From Halarchaeum rubridurum (GTDB taxonomy: Archaea; Halobacteriota; Halobacteria; Halobacteriales; Halobacteriaceae): a DNA stretch of 64,000 bases. Shown piece after piece: positions 1-7,499 of the stretch (the stretch's first letter is position 1; every line of letters starts with the position of its first letter). The DNA is taken from positions 248,001-312,000 of the forward strand of contig NZ_BMOO01000005.1 of NCBI RefSeq assembly GCF_014647115.1, read 5' to 3'. Position numbers and translations under genes: made by a program. The notes beneath the pieces are model-generated. The model searched no databases, was not told the DNA's origin, and saw only the letters and a program-made list of their open reading frames with translations.

Positions 1-504
1 CTTCTGGAGTTGCCCCTCGGCCCAGTGGATGGTGAAACTGGAGACGACGAGCAGGACGGTGTTGATGACGAGGACGCTCGTGAGGATACCGCTCTCGGGG
101 AGGTACTCGGTGTGCCAGCCGCCGGCGCGGATGAAGAAGTAGTACGCGAACCCGGCGCCGAACGTGGCGATGTCCGTCCCGAGGAAGAGCAGCATCCCGA
201 GGCGGAGCGACGAGCCGCCGTTGTGCGAACCCCGATCCCAGAAGTCGACGATGAACGCCTGATAGATCCAGCCGAACATCCCGAGGACCGTGACGGCCCA
301 ACCCGCGGCGAACGCGCCGAGGCCGATGCTCGACGAGACGAGGTCGGTGCCGCGACCGATCACGTACAGCGATGCGCCGGTGTAGACGACCAAGAGCCCG
401 ATGGCCGTAACGAACGGCCACCAACTCGCCTCGCCGTAGCCGCGCGGCCAGTCGCGGACGGCGGGCAGGAAGTGTCCGTGGTCTTCGCTTTCCTCCGTAG
501 CCAT
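1..504 (-). CDS. coxC: Cytochrome c oxidase subunit III, partial (C-terminus beyond left edge)
   Basis: This is subunit III of a haem-copper terminal oxidase, an integral membrane subunit that supports the catalytic core. The reverse-strand ATG at 504-502 opens about 168 readable codons and the frame runs off the left edge with no stop. A short hydrophilic N-terminus (MATEESEDHGHF) precedes four hydrophobic segments at about residues 28-50, 59-85, 103-126 and 138-160. The third contains RLGMLLFLGTDIATF and the fourth leads into HWAEGQL, as in COX3 proteins. The neighbouring subunit II gene on the same strand supports the call. What is missing is only the part outside the window, not a visible truncation. 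Confidence 0.9.
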   Translation of the reverse strand, partial: MATEESEDHGHFLPAVRDWPRGYGEASWWPFVTAIGLLVVYTGASLYVIGRGTDLVSSSIGLGAFAAGWAVTVLGMFGWIYQAFIVDFWDRGSHNGGSSLRLGMLLFLGTDIATFGAGFAYYFFIRAGGWHTEYLPESGILTSVLVINTVLLVVSSFTIHWAEGQLQK

Positions 505-623
505 ATACTGGCGGGTAACGCGGGATACGATAAAAAACCTCCCAACTGACTCCACGCGTCCCGTCGACACGAGCGGCTACGGAGCGGTGGAGAACGGGAG
601 AGAACGGGGGTGAGACGCCGGTA

Positions 624-1499
624 TCAGGCCGACGGCGCCGCGAGCGCCGCAGTCTCGTTGGCCGCGGTGGCGTTCATCGCGGTCTCGTTCGTCGCCGTGG
701 TGTTCGTCGTGTTCGAGTCGCTCGACGACTGGCTACCGCTCGATTCGCTCGCCTCCTCTCGGGCCTGCTGGGCCTGCTCGCTCGCCCACTGCTCGTACGC
801 CGTCTGGTTCTTCACGACGACGTCGGCGAGCATGCTGGAGTGGCCGGCCCCACAGAACTCCGCACAGTAGAGCACGTACGGTTCCTCGCGGACGGAGTCC
901 TCGTTGATCTCCGTGGCGATGTACGTCGTGCGGGCGGGGAAGGCGTCCTTCTTCAGGCCGAGCGCGGGGATGTGGACGGCGTGGAGGACGTCGCGTGACG
1001 TTATCCGCAACACCACCTGTTTCTCGGCGGGGAGGACGAGCTTGTCGGACGTGAAGTTCGTCCCGTCGTGCTGATAGTGGAACTGCCACGACCACTGGTA
1101 GGAGTCGACGTGGACGACGGTCGTGTCGGGTTGTTCCATCATCTGCTGGGAGTCCTCCTGGGAGGGGAGGACGTACGGCGACCCCATCGCCCCGTAGGCG
1201 ACGAGGCCGACGAACAGCAGGACGACCGCGGTCGCGGCGGTCCACGTGATTTCGAGGCGACGGTTCTCCTGAGTGGGCTTGGCTTCGTCGGCCTTCCGGA
1301 ACTTCCAGATGGCGTAGAAGAGGACCCCCTCGACGATGATCGTGATGGGGAGTGCAACGGCCAGCAGCAGGTTGCTGACGTTGTCGATGTACTGGCTCGT
1401 CACGGACGACGCCGCGGCTGCCGGTTGTGCGGCGACGACGAACGGCACCAGCCCCATCAGCCCCATCGCCAGGACGGACGAGAGCCGCTTCCGGGACAT
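624..1499 (-). CDS. coxB: Cytochrome c oxidase subunit II (CuA protein)
   Basis: Subunit II accepts electrons through the binuclear CuA centre. The 291-residue protein has a secretion-type N-terminus (MSRKRLSSVLAMGLMG, then AQPAAAASS), two membrane segments (about 40-67 and 82-104), the aromatic cluster DSYQWSWQFHY, and an outside-facing cupredoxin domain. The CuA ligands are all visible: H173, then C212, E214, C216, H220 and M223 in YCAEFCGAGHSSM. An upstream in-frame start would add a 30-residue non-conserved extension, so the ATG at 1499 before the signal sequence is preferred. The tail after residue 250 is rich in Ser, Thr and Asn and carries five N-x-T sequons. It lies upstream of coxC on the same strand. 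Confidence 0.95.
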   Translation of the reverse strand: MSRKRLSSVLAMGLMGLVPFVVAAQPAAAASSVTSQYIDNVSNLLLAVALPITIIVEGVLFYAIWKFRKADEAKPTQENRRLEITWTAATAVVLLFVGLVAYGAMGSPYVLPSQEDSQQMMEQPDTTVVHVDSYQWSWQFHYQHDGTNFTSDKLVLPAEKQVVLRITSRDVLHAVHIPALGLKKDAFPARTTYIATEINEDSVREEPYVLYCAEFCGAGHSSMLADVVVKNQTAYEQWASEQAQQAREEASESSGSQSSSDSNTTNTTATNETAMNATAANETAALAAPSA

Positions 1500-1568
1500 T
1501 GCTACCCGATGGTTGGGAAGTGCCGGACAAGTAACTACCGACTCGGGTCCTGGGCGGGAGTCGGGGGG

Positions 1569-1577
1569 GATAAGTAC
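1569..1577 (+). promoter_or_regulatory. Candidate TATA box for the ctaB transcript
   Basis: GATAAGTAC lies about 30 bp before the GTG start of the haem synthase gene, the spacing expected for a short-leader or leaderless haloarchaeal mRNA. The coxB start is divergent, so the gap holds two back-to-back promoters. Confidence 0.4.
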
Positions 1578-1606
1578 GCCGCGACCCAACTCTCGACAGA
1601 GTCATC

Positions 1607-2995
1607 GTGCGACCGATACGTCCCCGTCTCTCCCACGTGCTCGTCGTCGCCATCCTCGGCGTCTACGCGCTCCTCGTCGTCGGCGCGACGACGGCGCTGA
1701 CGGACGCCGCCGCGGCCTGCACCACCTGGCCGGCCTGCGACGGCCGGTGGTTCGCCCTCACCTCCTTCCCGCTGGAGGTCGTCTGGGCTCACCGCGTCCT
1801 CGCGGCCCTCGTCGGGCTTCTTCTCGTGGGCACGGTCGCGCTCGCGTACGTCCAGGACGCCGACGCCCGCGTCATCGCCGCCATCGGCGTCGCGCTCGTC
1901 TGCTACCCGCTCCAGGTGGCCGTCGGCGCGCTCGCCGCGACGGACTCCCTCGCGTACGTCCCCGCGGTCCACCTCGGGCTCGGCGTCACCATCTTCTCCG
2001 CGCTCGTCGTCGCGCTCGCGTGGGCGCTCGAGGCGCGGACGGCAGACAAACCCTCGGCAGAGTGGGACGGCGACCCGAAGGACGGTGACGACCCCGCGCC
2101 TGCGGCGGCCGCCTCGTCGCCCGACGACCTCGGGTGGCGGGCGCTCGCGAGCGCGTACTTCCGGATGATGAAGCCGCGGCTGATGTGGTTGCTCTGCCTC
2201 GTCGCCTCCGCCGGGATGGCGCTCGCGGCCGGCCCCGCGCTCACCGCCCGAACGGTCGTCCTCACCCTCCTCGGCGGCGTGCTCTCCATCGGCGCGAGCG
2301 GGACGTTCAACCACGTCCTGGAGCGCGACGTCGACCGGAAGATGAACCGTACCGCGGACCGGCCACTCGCGAACGACGCGATTCCGAAGCGCAACGCGCT
2401 CGCGTTCGGGGCGTTCCTCGCGCTCGCCTCGCTCGCGGTCTTCTTCCAACTCGGGCCCCTCACCGCGTTCCTCGGGCTGACCGCCATCGTCTTTTACTCC
2501 GTCGTCTACACGCTCGTCCTGAAGCCGAACACCGTCCAGAACACCGTCATCGGCGGCGCGGCGGGCGCGCTCCCCGCGCTCATCGGCTGGGCGGCCGTCA
2601 CGGGCTCCATCGGCCTCCCGGCGCTCGCGCTCGCCGGCGTCATCTTCCTCTGGACGCCCGCGCACTTCTACAACCTCGCGCTCGCCTACCGCGACGACTA
2701 CGAGCGCGGCGGCTTCCCGATGATGCCGGTTGTCCGGGGCGCGGCGGTCACGCGCAAACACATCGTCGGGTGGCTCGGCGCGACGCTCGTCGGCGCGGCC
2801 GCCCTCGCGGCCGTGACGGACCTCGGCTGGCTGTACGCCGCGACGGTCGTCGCCCTCGGCGGCGTCTTCCTCTGGATGGTCGTCCGCCTCCACGAGGAGC
2901 GCGACCGGGCGGCCGCGATGCGTTCCTTCCACGCCTCGAACGCCTTCCTCGGCGCGACGCTCGTCGCCGTCCTCGTCGACGCGCTCGTGCTCTGA
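1607..2995 (+). CDS. ctaB: Protoheme IX farnesyltransferase with an N-terminal half-CtaA domain
   Basis: The C-terminal part (about 179-462) is a UbiA-type prenyltransferase that farnesylates haem B to haem O. It carries NHVLERDVDRKMNRT (Asp-rich site, D241/D243) and YRDDYERGGFPMMP. The N-terminal 145 residues form four membrane helices resembling one half of haem A synthase: a loop cysteine pair C38 and C44 (ACTTWPACDG), a glutamate and H62 in EVVWAHR, and H122 in AVHLGLG. A charged Ala/Asp linker (about 147-178) joins them. Compact half-size CtaA proteins are known in archaea, so one polypeptide may make haem O and oxidise it to haem A. The start is GTG, and the gene is divergent from coxB. 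Confidence 0.9.
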   Translation: MRPIRPRLSHVLVVAILGVYALLVVGATTALTDAAAACTTWPACDGRWFALTSFPLEVVWAHRVLAALVGLLLVGTVALAYVQDADARVIAAIGVALVCYPLQVAVGALAATDSLAYVPAVHLGLGVTIFSALVVALAWALEARTADKPSAEWDGDPKDGDDPAPAAAASSPDDLGWRALASAYFRMMKPRLMWLLCLVASAGMALAAGPALTARTVVLTLLGGVLSIGASGTFNHVLERDVDRKMNRTADRPLANDAIPKRNALAFGAFLALASLAVFFQLGPLTAFLGLTAIVFYSVVYTLVLKPNTVQNTVIGGAAGALPALIGWAAVTGSIGLPALALAGVIFLWTPAHFYNLALAYRDDYERGGFPMMPVVRGAAVTRKHIVGWLGATLVGAAALAAVTDLGWLYAATVVALGGVFLWMVVRLHEERDRAAAMRSFHASNAFLGATLVAVLVDALVL

Positions 2996-3005
2996 GTCGA
3001 GACCG

Positions 3006-3656
3006 ATGCACCCGACAATCGAACGCCACGTCCCGACGCTCGACGCCGCGACCCTCCTGCGCTGGGGCGCGGTGGTGAACGCCGAGGTTCTGGTGACGCT
3101 TGCGTACGTCCTCCTCTCGCCGAACGTCCCGACTGACCCCCTGACCTACGTCTACCCGTGGGTGTGGGTGAACGTCGCGCTCTGGGCGGTCCTGCGCGTC
3201 CGGCCGACGTCGACGTCCCGGCGCGTCCGGTGGGCCGCGGCGGCCGTCGGCGTCGCGTACTTCGCCCTCGTCGGCTACGCCGGCGGGCTCTACCACCTCT
3301 CGGGCGCGGGTCTCGGGTTCTCGATGCACTGGCTCCCGCCCGGCTGGGGGCCCGCGCCCGTCTACAGCGCGAGCGCGTTCACGGTCGTCCTCATGCCGTT
3401 CAAGGTCGTCGGGTACGCCGCGCTCGCCTATCTCGTCGCCGTCACCGTCCGGGACGCCTCCGCGTCCGCCCTCTCCGGCGTCGTGGGGCTCGTCTCCTGT
3501 GTCTCCTGTACGTGGCCGGTGCTCGCCACGCTCGCCACCGGCCTCTTCGGGAGCGCCTCGGCCCTCTCGTCGCTCGCCATGACGCGAGCGTACGGCGTCT
3601 CGACGGCCGTCTTCGTCGTCTCCGTGCTCGCGCTGACGTGGCGGCCGACGCGCTAG
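3006..3656 (+). CDS. Polytopic membrane protein downstream of ctaB, function unknown
   Basis: A 216-residue protein with about six hydrophobic segments, starting 10 bases after the ctaB stop and therefore probably cotranscribed. A cysteine pair (SCVSCTW) sits near residue 165 in a membrane segment. I recognise it only as a haloarchaeal membrane protein that recurs near oxidase-assembly genes. A role in haem or copper delivery to the oxidase is an inference from position and from the paired cysteines. There is no enzymatic motif to support a more precise call. Confidence 0.6.
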   Translation: MHPTIERHVPTLDAATLLRWGAVVNAEVLVTLAYVLLSPNVPTDPLTYVYPWVWVNVALWAVLRVRPTSTSRRVRWAAAAVGVAYFALVGYAGGLYHLSGAGLGFSMHWLPPGWGPAPVYSASAFTVVLMPFKVVGYAALAYLVAVTVRDASASALSGVVGLVSCVSCTWPVLATLATGLFGSASALSSLAMTRAYGVSTAVFVVSVLALTWRPTR

Positions 3657-3715
3657 CGGAGCCGGGAGCGAGAGCGATAGCCTTACCGCCCAGTCGCACC
3701 CACACTCGGGTAGTG

Positions 3716-4636
3716 ATGGCTCCGGTCGTCGTCGCGGAGGACGTCCACGAGAGGTACGGCGACACCGTCGCGCTCGACGGCGTCTCGCTCGCCGTCGAGG
3801 CGGGCGAGGTGTTCGCGCTGATCGGGCCGAACGGTGCCGGAAAGACGACGCTCACCCGCTGTCTCACGGGCACGCGGACGCCCGACGGCGGGCGCGTCGA
3901 GCTGCTCGGCGACCCGCCCGCGGACGCCGCGAAGGAGCGCCTCGGGTTGCTCCCGCAGGACTTCGATCCGCCGGACCGGCTCACGGCGCGCGAGCTCGTC
4001 GCGTACTACGCGGGGCTCTACGACGACGCGCGCGACCCCGCCGACCTCCTGCGGACGGTGGGGATGGACCCCGCGGTCGACACCTGGTACGGCGACCTGA
4101 GCGGCGGCGAGCAGCGTCGCACCTGCGTCGCGGCGTCGCTCGCCAACGACCCGGACGTCCTCTTCGTCGACGAACCGACGACGGGCATTGACCCCGCGGG
4201 TCGGCGCGCGCTTTGGGACGTCTTCGAGGACCTCGCCGACGCGGGCACCACGGTCTTCCTCACGACGCACTACATGGCGGAGGCGGAGCGCCTCGCGGAC
4301 CGCGTCGGCCTCCTCGCGGACGGCGCGCTCGTCGCCACCGGGACGCCGGCCGACCTCATCGCCGACTACGGCGGCGAACAGTACCTCGCGGTCGAGACGG
4401 ACGCCGACGCCGCTTCGCTCCCCGACCTCGGCTACGAGGTGACGCGCGCGGGCGACGAGCTGCGCGTCGTGGGCGTCCCTCCCGAGGCCATCGGCGACGT
4501 CGCGGCGGAACTCGACGCGAACGGCGTCCCGTTCGACGCGCTCTCGTGGACGGAGCCCGACCTGGAGGACGTCTATCTCCGGCTCGCCGAGGACCCGAGT
4601 GCCGCCGAGACCGACGACGTGGAGGTGGTGGCGTGA
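3716..4636 (+). CDS. ABC transporter ATP-binding protein
   Basis: A 306-residue ABC ATPase of the CcmA/NosF class. Walker A is GPNGAGKT (37-44), the signature is LSGGEQ (129-134) and Walker B leads into VDEPTTGIDP (151-160). The switch histidine is in TTHYMAEAERLAD. A roughly 90-residue C-terminal domain follows, as in ABC-2-type exporters. The ATG at 3716 is chosen because homology begins at once (VVVAEDVHERYGD); a GTG three bases earlier is possible. Its stop overlaps the GTG of the next small ORF (GTGA). Substrate is unknown. Position among oxidase genes suggests a maturation role, in the way NosDFY serves nitrous oxide reductase. Confidence 0.88.
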   Translation: MAPVVVAEDVHERYGDTVALDGVSLAVEAGEVFALIGPNGAGKTTLTRCLTGTRTPDGGRVELLGDPPADAAKERLGLLPQDFDPPDRLTARELVAYYAGLYDDARDPADLLRTVGMDPAVDTWYGDLSGGEQRRTCVAASLANDPDVLFVDEPTTGIDPAGRRALWDVFEDLADAGTTVFLTTHYMAEAERLADRVGLLADGALVATGTPADLIADYGGEQYLAVETDADAASLPDLGYEVTRAGDELRVVGVPPEAIGDVAAELDANGVPFDALSWTEPDLEDVYLRLAEDPSAAETDDVEVVA

Positions 4637-4862
4637 GCAGCGTCGAGTCTCCCGACTCCACTGGCTCACACTCGCCGGGGGTGGCTCGCGTGAGTGGCGC
4701 GGCAACCGTAGAGCGCCGCGGAAGCGAACGCGCGACCGGAGGGATGTGCGTGAGTCGTGTCGAGTCTCCCGACTCGACTGGCTCACACTCGCCGGGAATG
4801 GCTCGCGTGAGTAGCGTCGAATCTGCGGCCCGACCGGCCCGCACTCGCTGGGGGTGGCTCGC
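4633..4862 (+). repeat. Imperfect tandem copies of a 56-57 bp unit, each starting GTGAG and ending GGCTCGC
   Basis: Copies occupy 4633-4689, 4750-4806 and (more diverged, one base shorter) 4807-4862. The piece at 4690-4749 has the same GTGAGT start but an unrelated interior. The permease itself begins GTGAGTCGC, like a fourth copy. Each good copy contains the hairpin GAGTC-TCCC-GACTC, which in copy 2 extends to TCGAGTC/GACTCGA and is flanked by GTGAG and CTCAC. No other copy was found in the window. Confidence 0.85.
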
Positions 4863-4866
4863 GTGA
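4633..4866 (+). CDS. Repeat-built 77-codon mini-ORF between ABC ATPase and permease
   Basis: An open frame that starts with GTG overlapping the ATPase stop (GTGA at 4633-4636) and ends with TGA overlapping a GTG start of the permease (GTGA at 4863-4866). It is made of copies of a 56-57 base unit, so its peptide repeats VSSVESPDSTGSHSPG-type segments. The peptide is hydrophilic, rich in Ser, Arg, Gly and Pro, and resembles no family I know. It may be an expanded intergenic element that stayed in frame, or a coupling device that carries ribosomes from ATPase to permease, not a functional protein. Confidence 0.35.
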   Translation: MSSVESPDSTGSHSPGVARVSGAATVERRGSERATGGMCVSRVESPDSTGSHSPGMARVSSVESAARPARTRWGWLA

Positions 4867-5627
4867 GTCGCTCCTCGCGGGTCGTCGCCGAGGCACGCGC
4901 GGCCTACAAGTCGTTCGTCCGGCGACGCGTCGCCGTCTTCTTCACGTTCTTCTTCCCCATCCTGCTCATCGTCATCTTCGCGGGCCTCGTCCGCACGGGC
5001 GGTGGCGGGACGGGGCTGTTCAGTCAGCCGCCGGGCTACTACGTGCCCGCGTACCTCGCGGTCGTCGTCCTCTTCACGCCGCTCTCGCGCGTCGGGAGCG
5101 AGGTGGCGCGTTTCCGCGAGGGCAACCGCTTCGAGAAGCTCGCGGCGTCGCCGATGCGCCGCTGGGAGTGGCTGGTCGCCCAGACCGCCGTCAACACCGC
5201 GCTCATCGCGCTCGCGTGTGCCGCCCTGCTCGCGCTCCTCGCCGCGACGGGCGCGCAGTTCCGCCTCTCCCCGTGGCTCGTCCCGTTCGTCCTCACCGGT
5301 TCGGTGCTGTTCTGCGGGATCGGCGCGGTCCTCGGCGCGCTCGCGGACAGCCAGGACGGCGCGATCACGGCGTCGAACGGCGTCGCGCTCCCGCTGCTCT
5401 TCCTCTCGAACACGTTCCTGAGCCCCGCGTCGCTCCCCGCGTGGTTCCGACCGGTGACGGACCTCTCGCCGCTCAGCTACTTCGCGTACGGCGTGCGCGC
5501 GGCGACCTACCCGGGGAACCACGCCGGGTGGCCGGGGTCCGTGGGCGCGGACTACGCCGTGCTCTGCGTCCTCGCGGTCGTCGCGTTCGCGCTGGGCGCG
5601 TGGCTGATCCCGTGGACGGAGCGCTGA
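4863..5627 (+). CDS. ABC-2 type transporter permease
   Basis: The membrane partner of the ATPase at 3716. About 254 residues with six hydrophobic segments: the first is AVFFTFFFPILLIVIFAG, and later ones flank GNRFEKLAASPMRRWEW, the typical cytoplasmic loop of ABC-2 permeases, and FLSNTFLSPASLP near the end. The GTG at 4863 overlaps the stop of the mini-ORF; a GTG at 4854 would add MAR. The gene ends three bases before the convergent DUF420 gene. The substrate cannot be read from the sequence. Confidence 0.85.
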   Translation: MSRSSRVVAEARAAYKSFVRRRVAVFFTFFFPILLIVIFAGLVRTGGGGTGLFSQPPGYYVPAYLAVVVLFTPLSRVGSEVARFREGNRFEKLAASPMRRWEWLVAQTAVNTALIALACAALLALLAATGAQFRLSPWLVPFVLTGSVLFCGIGAVLGALADSQDGAITASNGVALPLLFLSNTFLSPASLPAWFRPVTDLSPLSYFAYGVRAATYPGNHAGWPGSVGADYAVLCVLAVVAFALGAWLIPWTER

Positions 5628-5630
5628 CGC

Positions 5631-6236
5631 TCAGCGCGCCATCGGCACCCACGAGTAGACGTGGTTCAGCATCCAGTAGGTGACGACGCCGAGGCCGAGG
5701 CTGAGCGTCCACGCGACGACGGCGACCTTCCCCACGGTCGGGTGCGACGTCTCCGGGAGTTCGTCCGTGTCGAAGGTGAGCCCGAGCACGACCGCGTGGA
5801 GGACGACGGGAACGGAGACGACGCTCAGGAGAATGTGGACGGCCAGCATGGCGAGGTAGACGACGTGGACGACGTCGGCGTACTGCCAGAGGAACTGGCC
5901 CTGCTCGATGACGATCCGCTTCTCGAAGCCCCCGCCGACCTTCCAGAGGTAGAGGACGAGGAAGGCCATGATGAGCGCGAACGCCGTCAGCATCGCCGCC
6001 CGGTGCGCGCGGACCTTCCCCCGGCGGATGCAGTAGTAGCCGACGAGGAGCGCGGTGAGCGCGCAGGTGTTGATGACGGCGATGAGGTCGGAGAAGAGCA
6101 ACACCGTCCCCCGGCTTATCTCGGGGAATATCGGCACGACGCCGGCGAACGTCCCGATGACGAGCGCGTAGCCGACGACGGAGACGACGGCCGTCACCCA
6201 CCGCGGGTGGGTACGGACCGCGCCGCGTACGTTCAT
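5631..6236 (-). CDS. DUF420 family membrane protein (CtaM/YozB-like)
   Basis: A 201-residue protein with five or six membrane segments and conserved histidines in VVHVVYLAMLAVHILL and VVLHAVVLG, the layout of the DUF420 family. The Bacillus member YozB/CtaM is required for assembly of the copper-containing terminal oxidase, so finding it a few genes from coxB, ctaB and a copper ATPase supports an oxidase-assembly role here. The family assignment rests on overall pattern and the role on context. It is convergent with the ABC permease gene. Confidence 0.8.
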   Translation of the reverse strand: MNVRGAVRTHPRWVTAVVSVVGYALVIGTFAGVVPIFPEISRGTVLLFSDLIAVINTCALTALLVGYYCIRRGKVRAHRAAMLTAFALIMAFLVLYLWKVGGGFEKRIVIEQGQFLWQYADVVHVVYLAMLAVHILLSVVSVPVVLHAVVLGLTFDTDELPETSHPTVGKVAVVAWTLSLGLGVVTYWMLNHVYSWVPMAR

Positions 6237-6322
6237 ACGTCCGATTTCGGCGCGCGCGCCTTATCCTGTACGCTTCGCGCCGGACCATCGGGCACGCCCC
6301 GCGCTCCGTCTCGCCCGCCGCG

Positions 6323-6607
6323 CTACATCCCCATGTCGGCGGCGCGCTCGGGGACGGGGAGGTCGTTCGGGTCGCAGTCGAGGAGTTCGGCGGCGTGGTC
6401 GAGCGCCATGTCGAAGCCGTAGTACCGTTCGAGTTCGTCGCCGTCGGCGCTCGGGCGGACCTTCAACATCGCGTACCCCTCGCGGTTCTGCGCCACGCAG
6501 GCGCTCCGGCCGTCCCGCTCGAACTCCAGCACGCGCTCCTCCGCCGTCTCGCGGTAGCGCGCCGTGATGCCGTCCGCCTCGGCGGTGTCGGCGTCCGTGT
6601 CGGTCAT
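6323..6607 (-). CDS. Small conserved haloarchaeal protein
   Basis: A 94-residue acidic soluble protein. The ATG at 6607 is used because residues before it in the same frame (MRGRRADSLTYRAREG) look unlike haloarchaeal coding sequence. A predicted beta-rich stretch (ARYRETAEERVLEFERDG, then SACVAQNREGYAMLKVRP) is followed by a helical end. There is no catalytic motif and I do not recognise a function. It lies between the DUF420 gene and the LOG gene on the same strand, without close spacing. Confidence 0.7.
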   Translation of the reverse strand: MTDTDADTAEADGITARYRETAEERVLEFERDGRSACVAQNREGYAMLKVRPSADGDELERYYGFDMALDHAAELLDCDPNDLPVPERAADMGM

Positions 6608-6710
6608 TACCGCGCCTTCTCGCGCCCGATAGGTGAGGCTGTCGGCTCGCCGCCCGCGCATGCGCCCTCGGCCGCGTCCGCGAGCGACGACCGCACCGAG
6701 GCCACGTTCG

Positions 6711-6755
6711 TCGCGCCCGTCGCATCCGCCGCGCCCGTCGCGTCCGTCGCGTCCG
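6711..6755 (-). repeat. 9-bp tandem repeat abutting the LOG gene stop
   Basis: Five consecutive 9-base units of the form TCGCGTCCG (variants TCGCGCCCG, TCGCATCCG and CCGCGCCCG) run from 6711 to 6755 and end against the stop codon at 6756-6758. On the reverse strand they would encode a T-D-A or T-G-A tripeptide repeat in a frame other than that of the LOG protein. Confidence 0.7.
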
Positions 6756-7340
6756 TCACGTCTCCTCGGCCTCGGAGAGCACGGACTTCACCGAGGGAGC
6801 CTCGTAGGTCTCGTAGGCCTCGAAGAGCGCCTCGACGTCGTCCGCGAACGTCACCATCTCGCGGTGTTTCGCCTCGACGAACCCTTCGGCCACCTGACCG
6901 TTGAAGAACGCGGCGAGGTCGTCGTAGTAGCCCGCGACGTTCAGGAAGCCGCAGGGCTTCTCGTGGAAGCCGAGTTGCGCCCACGTGAGCACCTCGACTA
7001 TCTCCTCCAGGGTGCCGAAGCCGCCGGGGAGCGCGACGAAGCCGTCCGCGAGCTCGGCCATCCGGGCCTTCCGGGCGTGCATCGAGTCGACGACGTCGAG
7101 GTCCGTGAGGCCCTCGTGGGCGATCTCCTTCGCTTCGAGGGACTCGGGGATGACGCCGTGGGCCTCGCCGCCGGCGGCGAGCGTCGCGTCCGCCACCGCG
7201 CCCATCAGGCCGACGCGGCCGCCGCCGTAGACGAGCGTCACGTCGCGCGTGGCGAGCTCGCGCCCCAGCGCCTCGGCGGCGGCGCGGTACGCCGGCCGTT
7301 CGCCCGGGCTCGAACCGCAGTAAACACAGAGTGCGTCCAT
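6756..7340 (-). CDS. LOG family protein (TIGR00730-type phosphoribohydrolase)
   Basis: A 194-residue Rossmann-like protein of the LOG/YvdD family, whose studied members hydrolyse nucleoside 5'-monophosphates to base and ribose 5-phosphate. The N-terminal [18 protein letters not shown], the phosphate-binding [10 protein letters not shown] and the family motif PGGFGTLEE (about 105-113) are all present, as are the R-K and E residues used in catalysis. Length fits the family. The physiological substrate in archaea is not known; older annotation as lysine decarboxylase is unlikely to be right. The 3' end runs into a 9-bp repeat. Confidence 0.88.
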   Translation of the reverse strand: MDALCVYCGSSPGERPAYRAAAEALGRELATRDVTLVYGGGRVGLMGAVADATLAAGGEAHGVIPESLEAKEIAHEGLTDLDVVDSMHARKARMAELADGFVALPGGFGTLEEIVEVLTWAQLGFHEKPCGFLNVAGYYDDLAAFFNGQVAEGFVEAKHREMVTFADDVEALFEAYETYEAPSVKSVLSEAEET

Positions 7341-7499
7341 GTCCGCCCGTCCGTCGCCGGCCGTGTAAAGCCCATCGGGCTCGCGCGGGTCGCACGGTGT
7401 CGCGGGCAGCGGGGAGTCGCGGGCGGCGGGGCGAACCGCACGGACGACGCCGAACCCGGTGAGGGTTTAGGCGCGAACGCCGTAGGTCGAGGCGAACAG

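Noticed and set aside
6607-6755. A frameshifted LOG C-terminal extension as a pseudogene sign
   Set aside because: The LOG protein has normal family length up to its stop; the open frame beyond is low-complexity and explained by the 9-bp repeat.
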